Source of the DNA: an uncultured Collinsella sp.
GTDB lineage: Bacteria > Actinomycetota > Coriobacteriia > Coriobacteriales > Coriobacteriaceae
DNA length: 64,000 nucleotides
Assembly (NCBI GenBank): GCA_900548265.1
Contig: URKG01000008.1
Location: forward strand, 1-64,000
Direction: 5' to 3'
A model generated the notes under the pieces. The model was given only the letters and a program-made list of their open reading frames with translations, did no database searches and was not told the DNA's origin. Position 1 is the first letter of the stretch. Each line of letters opens with the position of its first letter. Positions 10,208 to 18,525 of the stretch are shown here, piece by piece. Both the position numbers and the translations under genes were made by a program.

Positions 10208-11806
10208 TTAGTTCTCCTCTGATCCAGAAACATCCGAATGGTGCTTGGCCATGAACTGCTGCTTGAAGTCGCCGATGACGCGCAAGAGCTCAGCCTTGGT
10301 GTCATCATCGATCTTCTTGGCGCGAACCTTGTCGAGCAGTGAGCCAAAGCCATTGTCCATGTACTCGATGAGCTCGGCACGGAAAGGCAGCACGTCGGCG
10401 ATCTCCAGGTCATCCAGGAAGCCCTCGTTGCCAGCGAACAGCGTAACGATCTGCTCGCCAACCTCAAACGGCTTGTAACGCGGCTGCTTCAGGAGCTCGG
10501 TCATGCGGGCACCATGGGTCAGCTGCTTCTGAGTAGCCTCGTCGAGGTCGGAGCCGAACTGGGTAAAGCCAGCGAGCTCCTGATAGGAAGCGAGGTCCAG
10601 ACGGAGGTTGCCGGCGACCTGCTTCATGGCCTTGGTCTGCGCATCGCCACCGACGCGGGACACGGAGATGCCCACGTCGACTGCCGGGCGCTGACCCTGG
10701 AAGAAGAGCTCGGACTGCAGGTAGATCTGACCATCGGTAATGGAAATGACGTTGGTCGGAATGTAGGCCGAGACGTCGCCGTCCTGGGTCTCGATGATCG
10801 GAAGAGCCGTCATGGAGCCGTAACCGTTCTTCTTGGACATCTTGACGGCACGCTCGAGCAGGCGAGAGTGCAGGTAGAAGATGTCGCCAGGATAGGCCTC
10901 GCGTCCGGGCGGACGATGCAGCGTCAGCGACATCTGACGGTAGGCCACAGCCTGCTTGGACAGGTCGTCGTAGATGACGAGCACGTGGCCGCCGGGGTTG
11001 GTCTCGCTGGCGGGCTTACCGTCCTCGCCGTTGTACATGAAGAACTCGCCGATAGCGGCACCGGCCATAGGCGCGATGTACTGCATAGGGGCGGAATCGG
11101 CAGCGGTGGCCGAAACGATGATGGTGTAGTCGAGCGCACCGTGCTGAGCGAGGGTCTCGCGGATGTTGGCAACCGTGGAGGCCTTCTGGCCGATGGCGAC
11201 ATAGATGCAGACCATGCCCTTGCCGCGCTGGTTGAGGATAGCGTCGATGGCGATGGCGGTCTTACCGGTCTTACGGTCACCGATGATGAGCTCACGCTGA
11301 CCGCGGCCAATAGGCACCATGGAGTCGATAGCGAGCAGACCGGTCTGAACCGGCTCGCACACCGGGGTACGATCGATGACGCCGGGAGCCTTGAACTCGA
11401 TGGGGCGACGGTGCGTAGCGACGATGTCGCCCAGGCCGTCGATGGGCTGGCCGAGCGGATTGACGACGCGGCCGAGCATGGCACGACTCACGGGGATATC
11501 CATAACGCGGCCAGTGGTGCGGCACTCGTCGCCTTCCTTGATGGAGTCGACGGCACCGAACAGAACGGCGCCGACCTCGTCACGGTCAAGGTTCTGGGCA
11601 AGGCCGAAGACGGTCTCACCGGTATCGGAGCTCTTGAACTCCAGAAGCTCGCCTGCCATGGCGCTCTTGAGGCCGGAGACGCGCGCGATGCCGTCGCCTA
11701 CCTCGTCGACCGTTGAAACCTCATGCGTATCGACCGTCGCGGAGAGGCTCGTGAGCTGCTCCTGCAGTTTCTTGGCGATATCCTGGGCATTGAGGGTTTC
11801 GGACAT
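10208..11806 (-). CDS. atpA: F1Fo ATP synthase alpha subunit
   Basis: Regulatory nucleotide-binding alpha subunit (532 residues). Walker A is GDRKTGKTA; PGREAYPGDIFYLHSRLLERA and ALPIIETQDGDVSAYIPTN are the family signatures. Its ATG overlaps the atpH stop by one base. The C-terminus carries a short extra acidic tail (HHSDVSGSEEN). Confidence 0.98.
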   Translation of the reverse strand: MSETLNAQDIAKKLQEQLTSLSATVDTHEVSTVDEVGDGIARVSGLKSAMAGELLEFKSSDTGETVFGLAQNLDRDEVGAVLFGAVDSIKEGDECRTTGRVMDIPVSRAMLGRVVNPLGQPIDGLGDIVATHRRPIEFKAPGVIDRTPVCEPVQTGLLAIDSMVPIGRGQRELIIGDRKTGKTAIAIDAILNQRGKGMVCIYVAIGQKASTVANIRETLAQHGALDYTIIVSATAADSAPMQYIAPMAGAAIGEFFMYNGEDGKPASETNPGGHVLVIYDDLSKQAVAYRQMSLTLHRPPGREAYPGDIFYLHSRLLERAVKMSKKNGYGSMTALPIIETQDGDVSAYIPTNVISITDGQIYLQSELFFQGQRPAVDVGISVSRVGGDAQTKAMKQVAGNLRLDLASYQELAGFTQFGSDLDEATQKQLTHGARMTELLKQPRYKPFEVGEQIVTLFAGNEGFLDDLEIADVLPFRAELIEYMDNGFGSLLDKVRAKKIDDDTKAELLRVIGDFKQQFMAKHHSDVSGSEEN

Positions 11807-12282
11807 TAGGCTTCACCTCCGTACGAATTAGCAGAGTTTGCGAGGGTCTCCTGCGCGATGCGCAGCTGCGTCTTGACGGAAATGTCACGACGCTCGCCGC
11901 GGGCCTCGAGCACCAGGCCGCCCACGATAGACGGGTCGACCTGCTCGATAAGGAATACCTTGCGGCCGAAGTCCTGCTCGCATTTCTTAGTGATGGTTTG
12001 ACGCAGCTCGTCGTCGAGCGGGATCGCCGTGGTGACGGTCACGCCCACTACATCCTCGTCTTCCTCGGCAACATACTTAAAGGCAGCTGCCACCTTGGGA
12101 AGAAGGTCGAGCTGGTCGCGCTTGGACATGGTGTCGAGCACGGCGATGATCTCGGGGCTGGCAGAAGCCAAGCGCTCGATCATCTCGAGGTCCTCGAACA
12201 CATGGTTCTCGGCCTTGGCGGCTTCCAAAAGGGAACGCGCGTAGGTCTCGAGCACCTTGTCCTGATAGCGGCTAGTCGGCAT
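11806..12282 (-). CDS. atpH: F1Fo ATP synthase delta subunit
   Basis: Peripheral-stalk delta subunit (158 residues, slightly short of the common 175-180). The pattern is weak, as usual for this subunit, but YARSLLEAAK near the N-terminus and the C-terminal DPSIVGGLVLEARGERRDIS are diagnostic. It overlaps the end of atpF by 11 bases, in keeping with coupled translation of the two stalk subunits. Confidence 0.93.
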   Translation of the reverse strand: MPTSRYQDKVLETYARSLLEAAKAENHVFEDLEMIERLASASPEIIAVLDTMSKRDQLDLLPKVAAAFKYVAEEDEDVVGVTVTTAIPLDDELRQTITKKCEQDFGRKVFLIEQVDPSIVGGLVLEARGERRDISVKTQLRIAQETLANSANSYGGEA

Positions 12283-12874
12283 TCAGGCTACCTGCTTCCT
12301 GGATGTAGCGCTCGATGAGCTTCTTCTGCTCGGCATCGTCCTCGAGTGCCTCGCCCACGATCTTGGTGGCGACGGCAACGGACAGGTCGGCGATGGAGCT
12401 CGCGGCACCGGCGTAGATGGACTTGCGCTCGTCCTCGACGGTCGTATGGGCCTTGGCGATGATCTCCTCGGCCTCCTTGTGAGCAGCCTCGATGATACGG
12501 GCACGCTCGGACTCGGCGTCCTTACGGGCCTCGAGAACGATGTCGGCAGCCTGACGACGGGCGTCGGTGACGATCGAGTCGGACTCAGCGCGCTTGGCGA
12601 TAGCCTCCTGCTTGGTCTTCTCGGCCTCGTCGAGGCTCTCCTCGATCTTCTTGCCGCGCTCCTCCATGGTTTTCATGATGCCCGGCAGGGCGACCTTGGC
12701 CAGCACGATCCAGATGATCAGGAAGGCGATAAGCGCCGGGATGAACTCCGCCATCTTAGGGATGAGGATGTCCGCACCGGCAGCGCCGTCCTCGGCGAAC
12801 GCGGAAACCGGCATGAGCAGCGCGGCCGCGGACGCGGAGAGTGCGATCGCGCTCTTCTGGGATGAAAGATTCAT
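12272..12874 (-). CDS. atpF: F1Fo ATP synthase b subunit
   Basis: Peripheral-stalk b subunit (200 residues). The first 28 residues look like a cleavable signal peptide (hydrophobic stretch ending VSAFA-ED), then comes a membrane helix (FIPALIAFLIIWIVLAKVALP) and a long charged coiled coil (GIMKTMEERGKKIEESLDEAEKT onward). N-terminal extensions of b occur in actinobacteria; whether this one is cleaved is unknown. It starts 15 bases after atpE. Confidence 0.94.
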   Translation of the reverse strand: MNLSSQKSAIALSASAAALLMPVSAFAEDGAAGADILIPKMAEFIPALIAFLIIWIVLAKVALPGIMKTMEERGKKIEESLDEAEKTKQEAIAKRAESDSIVTDARRQAADIVLEARKDAESERARIIEAAHKEAEEIIAKAHTTVEDERKSIYAGAASSIADLSVAVATKIVGEALEDDAEQKKLIERYIQEAGSLNAD

Positions 12875-12889
12875 ACTTGACGCTCCGTG

Positions 12890-13084
12890 CTATTTAACGA
12901 TCAGCGCGACAACGAAGCCGATCAGAGCCAGAGCCTCGCCGAAAGCGGAGCCCATGATGAAGACGGTGAACACGCGGCCCTGGACCTCAGGCTGACGGGC
13001 CATAGCACCCGTAGCACCCAGAGCAGACAGGCCGATAGCAAGACCAGCGCCGATAACACCGAGACCGTAACCGATAACTCCCAC
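12890..13084 (-). CDS. atpE: F1Fo ATP synthase c subunit (proton type)
   Basis: Rotor-ring proteolipid, two membrane helices joined by the polar loop ARQPE. The ion-binding carboxylate is Glu50 (GSAFGEALALIGF). The residues that mark sodium-coupled rings (Gln in helix 1, Ser/Thr directly after the Glu, a Tyr beyond) are Ile, Ala and Ile/Gly here, so the ring is predicted to carry protons. At 64 residues it is shorter than most c subunits. The GTG start is set by an excellent AAAGGAGG five bases upstream. Confidence 0.95.
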   Translation of the reverse strand: MGVIGYGLGVIGAGLAIGLSALGATGAMARQPEVQGRVFTVFIMGSAFGEALALIGFVVALIVK

Positions 13085-13208
13085 GATTCCTCCTTTGTCG
13101 TGCGTGTCTTATTTCACGCAGGATAACCTTTTTATAACTGCCGGGCTCCATGGGTACGGGCACCGGCGGTTTAACGAATTGCCTTACCTTTAAGGCGCGA
13201 ACGGAAGA

Positions 13209-14012
13209 CTACTCCTCCTCCGCGACCTCCTCTGCCTCGGAGACATACACGGCGGTAAGGACCGTGAAGACGTAAGCCTGGATGGCGCCGACCACAAGCT
13301 CGATCGCATAGATCAGGATGAGAATGGCAAGCCAGGCCAGCGAAGGCAGGGCGCCGACGGCGTGGGCCGCGGAAACCTGCTGAAGCAGCGGCTGCATGAA
13401 CATGCTCGCCATGATGGCGAACGAGCCCATGACCACGTGTCCTGCGAACATGTTGCAGAACAGACGGACGGCGAGCGTGATGAGGCGCAGGAAGGTCGAG
13501 AAAAGCTCGACGACCCACACGAGCACGTTCATCGGGAAGCTCACGCCCTGCGGAGCGAGGCTCTTGATGTAGCCGATCACGCCGTGAGCCTTGCATCCGT
13601 AGTAGATGAAGTACACGAAGGCGAAGATGGCGAGCGCGGCGGTGGAGCCGATTGCACCGGTGCCGGGCTTCATTCCCGGGATCAGGCCGATCATGTTATT
13701 GATCAGGATGAACAGGAAAAGCGAGCACAGGAACGGGAAGTGCTTCTTCCAGTTCTCACCCACGACACCCTTGCCGATATCGTTCTCGACGTACTCGATG
13801 ATGTACTCGAAACCGTTGACGAAGAAGCCCTTGGGGACCAGGGTCTGCTTCTTCTTGAACACGGCCAGGACGATCAGGAGCACGATCGTGGAGACGATCA
13901 GCCAAAACGAGTACTGCGTGATGCCGCAGCTCAGATCGCCCACGACAGGGGTGGAGCTGAACTCGCTGACCAGATGATTAATCTCATCAGGCAGCTTTTC
14001 AAAAATTTCCAC
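13209..14012 (-). CDS. atpB: F1Fo ATP synthase a subunit
   Basis: Membrane a subunit forming the proton half-channels (267 residues, five to six helices). The essential arginine lies in LRLITLAVRLFCNMFAGH. GTG start at 14012, with AAAGG upstream and three bases after atpI. The C-terminus ends in an acidic run (SEAEEVAEEE). 124 bases separate it from atpE; they hold the atpE ribosome site and nothing else I recognise. Confidence 0.96.
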   Translation of the reverse strand: MEIFEKLPDEINHLVSEFSSTPVVGDLSCGITQYSFWLIVSTIVLLIVLAVFKKKQTLVPKGFFVNGFEYIIEYVENDIGKGVVGENWKKHFPFLCSLFLFILINNMIGLIPGMKPGTGAIGSTAALAIFAFVYFIYYGCKAHGVIGYIKSLAPQGVSFPMNVLVWVVELFSTFLRLITLAVRLFCNMFAGHVVMGSFAIMASMFMQPLLQQVSAAHAVGALPSLAWLAILILIYAIELVVGAIQAYVFTVLTAVYVSEAEEVAEEE

Positions 14013-14015
14013 GAC

Positions 14016-14339
14016 TTACCTTTCGACCTCATGAGGATCTCGTAGCGCCTTGGCGACGCGAACCGCGCAGGCGGCCATAAAGGCCACGAAGCCGATCGCC
14101 TCGCCCAGGAGGAACATGCGAAATGCCTCTCCGAACAACACAAACACAACCAAGGTAAAGACGAGCAGAGCGATTGCCGAGACCGCCAGACTCACCATAC
14201 CCTTGAGCATGTCCGCATTCTGCTTATCGTCAAGAACCGGCTTGAGCGTAAAGACAAAGGGAAGGAAGGCAATCGCGCCCGCGATGGCACCTGCAACGAT
14301 AGCGAGCAGATCGGCTATCTGAAACACTGGCGTCCTCAC
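14016..14339 (-). CDS. atpI: AtpI-like membrane protein of the ATP synthase operon
   Basis: Small hydrophobic protein (107 residues) with four predicted membrane helices, in the usual AtpI position just ahead of atpB. AtpI-type proteins assist c-ring assembly in other bacteria; sequence conservation is low, so the call leans on position, size and topology. Translated from GTG at 14339 (AAGGA very close) or, with better spacing (AGGA, five bases), from GTG at 14327. Confidence 0.75.
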   Translation of the reverse strand: MRTPVFQIADLLAIVAGAIAGAIAFLPFVFTLKPVLDDKQNADMLKGMVSLAVSAIALLVFTLVVFVLFGEAFRMFLLGEAIGFVAFMAACAVRVAKALRDPHEVER

Positions 14340-14389
14340 TTTCCTTTTTTATCGCCTCACAGGACAGTTCCCGCCAAACATTGGTGACT

Positions 14390-14417
14390 ATTGTACGAGC
14401 CAATCGCTAAAGTACAA
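14390..14417 (-). promoter_or_regulatory. Probable sigma-A promoter of the atp operon
   Basis: Minus-strand -35 TTGTAC (14412-14417), 16-base spacer, -10 TACAAT (14390-14395), about 50 bases ahead of atpI. It is the best match to the consensus in the region between upp and atpI. Confidence 0.5.
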
Positions 14418-14532
14418 CCGAAAAAGCATCGGTTAATACGCACCTGTTCGTTTTCTTAAGACCTTCTTTATGCCGCAGGTACGGTAATACGTTTTTCTCG
14501 AACCCTGCGGGGCAAAACGTCCGTTAACAGGA

Positions 14533-14567
14533 GTGCGCGCGGTCGTCTTTTGTTCGACCGCGCGCAC
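14533..14567 (-). terminator. Strong hairpin after upp, without a T-run
   Basis: Perfect 13-bp stem GTGCGCGCGGTCG / CGACCGCGCGCAC with a nine-base loop, about 40 bases beyond the upp stop. No T-tract follows on either strand, so it is either an atypical terminator or an RNA 3'-end stabiliser. Confidence 0.45.
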
Positions 14568-14609
14568 CATTTCTTCGTATTTTCGACGTTAGCCGGTATG
14601 GCCCAGAGA

Positions 14610-15257
14610 TTACAGCGTGCCGTAGATGCGGTCGCCGGCGTCGCCCAAGCCGGGAACGATGTAGGCAGCTTCGTTGAGATGGCCGTCGATGGCGCAGGTA
14701 TAGATATGCACATCGGGGTCCTTCTCAGTCAGCGACTTGAGGCCCTCGGGGGCCGCGACGATGCACAGCATGCGGATGTCCTTGACACCGCGCTCGCGCA
14801 GGTAGCTGATGGCCATCTCGGCCGAACCGCCCGTGGCGAGCATGGGGTCGACAACCAGGCAGATGCGCTGGTCGATATCCTTAGGCATCTTGCAGTAATA
14901 CTCATGCGGCTCGTGGGTGACCTCGTCGCGTTCCATACCGATGTGGCCCACGCGAGCGGAGGGCACCAGGTCGAGGATGCCGTCGACCATGCCAAGGCCC
15001 GCACGCAGGATGGGCACGATGGCGAGTTTCTTGCCGGCAAGCTGCTTAAACGTTGCGGTGGTGATGGGGGTCTCGACTTCGACGTCTTCCATGGGCAGGT
15101 CGCGCATGGCCTCGTAGCCGTCAAAAAGTGCAAGTTCGCGCACAAGCTGGCGGAACTGGTTGGTGCCGGTGTTTTTGTCGCGCAGGATCGACAGCTTGTG
15201 CTGGACGAGCGGATGATCGACAAGCGTCACACGGGACGCATCGTAGGTGACGGTCAT
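14610..15257 (-). CDS. upp: Uracil phosphoribosyltransferase
   Basis: Pyrimidine salvage enzyme making UMP from uracil and PRPP (215 residues). The PRPP-binding segment is VVDPMLATGGSAEMAI and the uracil site is the C-terminal YIVPGLGDAGDR. Start chosen at ATG 15257, with AAAGGGG at a good distance; the frame is open further upstream. Lies between glpK and the atp operon on the same strand, a neighbourhood common in Gram-positive bacteria. Confidence 0.96.
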   Translation of the reverse strand: MTVTYDASRVTLVDHPLVQHKLSILRDKNTGTNQFRQLVRELALFDGYEAMRDLPMEDVEVETPITTATFKQLAGKKLAIVPILRAGLGMVDGILDLVPSARVGHIGMERDEVTHEPHEYYCKMPKDIDQRICLVVDPMLATGGSAEMAISYLRERGVKDIRMLCIVAAPEGLKSLTEKDPDVHIYTCAIDGHLNEAAYIVPGLGDAGDRIYGTL

Positions 15258-15380
15258 GGGTTGATTGCCCCTTTCGTTGCGGCCGCAAAACGGCCTTGCT
15301 GACAAGGCGCGCAGCAATGTTGCCGCCGCACGCCATGCATAAGTTTAGCGGTTTGTTGTATCGAGCAGCCCATCGCAGCC

Positions 15381-16922
15381 CTACTGTGCGGTACTGAGCG
15401 AGCGCTTGACTGCATCACGCCAGCCCGCAAGGTTTTGCTCGCGACGCTCGGCGGACATATTGGGAAGGAAGGTCCTAACGATCTGGGCATTTTGCTCCAG
15501 CTCTTCAAGGTCTTCCCAATAGCCGACGGCAAGACCCGCCAAGTACGCGGCACCGATTGCCGTGGTCTCCACCGTCTCGCATTGCAGCACGGGGATATCC
15601 AGCAGGTCAGCCTGGAATTGCATGATGAACTCGTTGCGCGAGGCACCGCCATCGACAGACAGGCGCTCAATCGAAAGCCCCACGTCCTGCTCCATGGCGC
15701 GCAGCACGTCATAACTCTGGTAGGCCATGGACTCGCAGGCCGCACGCACAATGGTCGCGCGACTCGAGGCACCGGTCAGGCCGCACACGATACCGCGGGC
15801 ACGCGGGTCCCACCAGGGAGCGCCCAGGCCAGCGAAGGCGGGGACGAAGTAGCAGCCCTCGTTGTCGTTGATCGAAGCGGCGAGTTGCGCGGACTCGCTC
15901 ACACTCGAGATGATGCCCATGTTGTTGCGCAGCCAGTTCATGGTTGAGCCGGCGGCAAAGATAGAACCCTCGAGCGCATAGCTGATCTTGCCGTCCGCGG
16001 CGATACCGATCGTGGAGACCAGACCGTTCTTGGATTCGACGACCTCGTCGCCGGTGTTCATGAGCATAAAGCAACCCGTGCCATAGGTGTTTTTGGTCTG
16101 GCCGGGATGGAAGCAGCAGTGGCCGAACAGCGACGCCTGCTGATCGCCCGCCACGCCCATGATGGGCGGCATGTTGGTCATGATGTCGCTCGCGACGCGG
16201 CCGTAGTCGCCCGAGCTCCAACGAACCTCGGGCATCATGGAACGTGGAACGTCAAAGAGCGCCAGCAGGTCGTCGTCCCAATCGAGCGTATGGATATTAA
16301 AGAGCGCCGTGCGGCTGGCATTGGTGTAGTCGGTGGCAAAGACCTGACTGCCGGTGAGGTTGTAGATGAGCCAGGTATCGATGGTGCCGAACATGAGGTC
16401 GCCCGCCGCCGCGCTCTCACGCGCACCGTCGACGTTGTCGAGGATCCACTGCACCTTGGAAGCCGAGAAATACGGATCGAGCGTGAGTCCCGTGCGGGAG
16501 CGCACCAGCTCTTCTGCGCCCCGCTCGACCAGCTCGTCGATCAGAGGTGCGGTGCGACGGCATTGCCACACGATGGCGTTATAGATGGGTTGGCCGCTTA
16601 TGCGGTCCCACACCACCGTGGTCTCGCGCTGGTTGGAGATACCGATGGCGGCGATGCGGTCAGAATGGATGCCGCTCTTAAACTGGACCTCCATCATCAC
16701 GCCGATCTGGCTGGCAAGCACCTCCATGGGGTCTTGCTCTATCCAACCGGGACGCGGGAAGCTGGTTTTGACGCTACGACGTGCCTGCGCGACGATGCAG
16801 CCGTACTCGTCGACGATGGTCGCAAGTACCGAGGTGGTGCCGCAGTCGAGCGCCATGATGTAGGAACCGCCAAAGTTAAACGAGGCATCTTCCATGCCCA
16901 GGCTGCCCAGATTCAACGACAT
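15381..16922 (-). CDS. glpK: Glycerol kinase
   Basis: FGGY-family kinase forming sn-glycerol 3-phosphate (513 residues). Signatures: N-terminal ALDCGTTSVLATIVD, the glycerol-contact segment SNQRETTVVWDR, TYGTGCFMLMNTG, and APWWDPRARGIVCGLTGA with DGGASRNEFIMQFQAD. About 17 extra residues precede the usual N-terminus; MSLNLG is kept as the start because GAAAGGTG precedes it. It begins 13 bases after sua5. No glycerol facilitator or glycerol-phosphate dehydrogenase lies nearby. Confidence 0.95.
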   Translation of the reverse strand: MSLNLGSLGMEDASFNFGGSYIMALDCGTTSVLATIVDEYGCIVAQARRSVKTSFPRPGWIEQDPMEVLASQIGVMMEVQFKSGIHSDRIAAIGISNQRETTVVWDRISGQPIYNAIVWQCRRTAPLIDELVERGAEELVRSRTGLTLDPYFSASKVQWILDNVDGARESAAAGDLMFGTIDTWLIYNLTGSQVFATDYTNASRTALFNIHTLDWDDDLLALFDVPRSMMPEVRWSSGDYGRVASDIMTNMPPIMGVAGDQQASLFGHCCFHPGQTKNTYGTGCFMLMNTGDEVVESKNGLVSTIGIAADGKISYALEGSIFAAGSTMNWLRNNMGIISSVSESAQLAASINDNEGCYFVPAFAGLGAPWWDPRARGIVCGLTGASSRATIVRAACESMAYQSYDVLRAMEQDVGLSIERLSVDGGASRNEFIMQFQADLLDIPVLQCETVETTAIGAAYLAGLAVGYWEDLEELEQNAQIVRTFLPNMSAERREQNLAGWRDAVKRSLSTAQ

Positions 16923-16935
16923 CGCTTACACCTTT

Positions 16936-17679
16936 CTATTGCATCGGGTCGGACAGGACCCGTTCGATCTCTGATGCGGGAAGTGCGCCTTGGCGCAGGA
17001 TCTGGAGCCCGCCGTGCTGGAACGACACGATGGTCGAGGCGTCGCGACACGGGGTCTCGCCGGCGTCGACGGCAACATCGACCCCCTCCAGGATGCGACC
17101 TTCGACGGCGGCAAAACTTGCCGGCGCGGGCGCGCCATGCGTGTTGGCGCTGGTGCAGGCAAGAGGGCTACCGCAGGCGCGGATGAGCGCTTGCACCACG
17201 GGCGAGGCCGAAGCGCGAAGTGCCACGGTGTCGTCGGCAGCACGCATAAAGGTCGGCACGCAGGGGGCCGCCTTGACCACGATAGTCAGGGCTCCCGGCC
17301 AGCATCGTCGCGCAAGTACGCGGGCATCTTCCGGGATATCCACGCCATAGCGGTCGAGCGCCTCGACGCCATCGACCAGCCAGGCGACCGTTTGGGTGAG
17401 CTTGCGCTGCTTGAGGGTAAAGATGCGGCGGTAGCCAGTACCAAGCGCAGGGACCGCGGCGCCATTGACGACAGCCTGCGGATCGCGCGGCCACGATGGG
17501 AATTCGCTTGTATCTTGGGGTACGGCGTCCGAGAAGGCGTTGACTGCCACGGCGACACCGTAGACGGTCTCGGTCGGGATCAAGGCCAGGCCGCCGCGGC
17601 CGAGCACCTCGGCCGCGCGCTCGACGGCAAGCCGATGCGGCTCGCGCGTTCCCTCATATACCCGATAGACCGTCTGCAT
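16936..17679 (-). CDS. Threonylcarbamoyl-AMP synthase (Sua5/YrdC family)
   Basis: Makes threonylcarbamoyl-AMP for the t6A37 modification of ANN-decoding tRNAs. 247 residues. The YrdC fold is recognisable: GGLALIPTETVYGVAV, KQR near the middle, RCWPGALTIVVKA, VALRASASPVVQALI and LACTSANTHGAPAPASF. There is a roughly 30-residue insertion (NAFSDAVPQDTSEFPSWPRD region) after the substrate-binding Tyr. It follows prfA and prmC, as in many Gram-positive genomes, but a hicAB pair now lies between prmC and this gene. Confidence 0.9.
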   Translation of the reverse strand: MQTVYRVYEGTREPHRLAVERAAEVLGRGGLALIPTETVYGVAVAVNAFSDAVPQDTSEFPSWPRDPQAVVNGAAVPALGTGYRRIFTLKQRKLTQTVAWLVDGVEALDRYGVDIPEDARVLARRCWPGALTIVVKAAPCVPTFMRAADDTVALRASASPVVQALIRACGSPLACTSANTHGAPAPASFAAVEGRILEGVDVAVDAGETPCRDASTIVSFQHGGLQILRQGALPASEIERVLSDPMQ

Positions 17680-17813
17680 GTGTATGCCAGCCCCTTACGC
17701 TCTGGTGCAAGTTTGTTTACTGTGGGGCATTCTCGCACGAAACGTTCAACCTATTTGCCCAGAGCGCATGTTGGTTTGGTGAGCGGCTCTAGTAGTCGGT
17801 GAAAGTGAGGGGG

Positions 17814-18260
17814 TTATTGGACTGCGACGAACTTCTTTGGCCTGCCGGCGTGGCGTTCTTGGGCGGCGTAGCGCTCGATGCTGTCTATCGTTATCATCCG
17901 ACGGCCGTCGACAAGTTCAACATCGAGCTTTCCGGCTTTGACCAGCGCGGTAATCCGCGGAGCGGAGACTTTGAGGTCCAGCGCTGCGTCTTTAAATGTT
18001 CGGCACGCCGCTTCCCGAGCGTCCTCGTGGTCGATTTCGACTGAAAGGGCCACGACCTCGGCCGAGCGTTCGTACCCTGCCGGAGTCAAACCGTTGTTGA
18101 GGTCGTCGGCCAAAAACGCCATCAGTGCCTCGGTGGCATGGGCAATCGCTTCTTCGCGCGTATCGCCATCGGCAAAGGCGCCGGGGATCTGCGGGAAACT
18201 GGCGCAGTAACCGTCGTCTTCTTTTATGAGAACGCAGTCATAGGTAAATCGCTGCCTCAT
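17814..18260 (-). CDS. hicB: HicB-family antitoxin
   Basis: 148-residue antitoxin. The N-terminal half is the HicB RNase H-like fold (YDCVLIKEDDGYCASFPQIPGAFADGDTREEAIAHATEAL); the C-terminal half (ALDLKVSAPRITALVKAGKLDVELVDGRRMITIDSIERYA) is a DNA-binding helix-turn-helix of the excisionase/XRE type, suited to autorepression. The ATG at 18260 is preceded by GGAGG; an in-frame ATG at 18278 would overlap hicA. It lies 11 bases after hicA. Toxin-first order is the usual hicAB arrangement. Confidence 0.88.
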   Translation of the reverse strand: MRQRFTYDCVLIKEDDGYCASFPQIPGAFADGDTREEAIAHATEALMAFLADDLNNGLTPAGYERSAEVVALSVEIDHEDAREAACRTFKDAALDLKVSAPRITALVKAGKLDVELVDGRRMITIDSIERYAAQERHAGRPKKFVAVQ

Positions 18261-18271
18261 TTTGCCTCCAA

Positions 18272-18457
18272 CTACCATTCAGCTTGGCGACGAATACTTG
18301 CCCACGTGCCCTTCTTTGGTCGATCACCACCAGAGCCGTTCACGGTGACAACACGGTCACCAGAAACATACTTAGCATGACTACCGACTTGCGCGACCTT
18401 CACGAATCCATCGTGCTTGAGTAGGGCAATGATTTCCCGAAAGGTAGGAGGTTGCAT
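18272..18457 (-). CDS. hicA: HicA-family mRNA interferase toxin
   Basis: 61-residue toxin of the double-stranded RNA-binding fold. The catalytic histidine is in VGSHAKYVSG, followed by the beta hairpin RVVTVNG. It cleaves mRNA when not bound by HicB in characterised homologues. AGAGG lies upstream of its ATG. Inserted between prmC and sua5 and transcribed with them. Confidence 0.9.
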   Translation of the reverse strand: MQPPTFREIIALLKHDGFVKVAQVGSHAKYVSGDRVVTVNGSGGDRPKKGTWASIRRQAEW

Positions 18458-18481
18458 GGGCCGACCTCTTTCAGCCGTCCT

Positions 18482-18511
18482 AATTATAAACTACTTTATA
18501 ATTTTTGCTAA
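18482..18511 (-). promoter_or_regulatory. hicA: hicAB promoter with overlapping operator
   Basis: A nine-base inverted repeat, AATTATAAA / TTTATAATT around CTAC (18482-18503), covers a perfect -10 TATAAT (18483-18488) on the minus strand. A -35 TTAGCA lies 17 bases upstream (18506-18511). This is the expected geometry for autorepression by the HicA-HicB complex. Confidence 0.6.
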
Positions 18512-18525
18512 CCAGTTAATAAATA

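Noticed and set aside
14533..14567. Small RNA gene between upp and atpI
   Set aside because: Only a single strong hairpin; no promoter and terminator pair around it.
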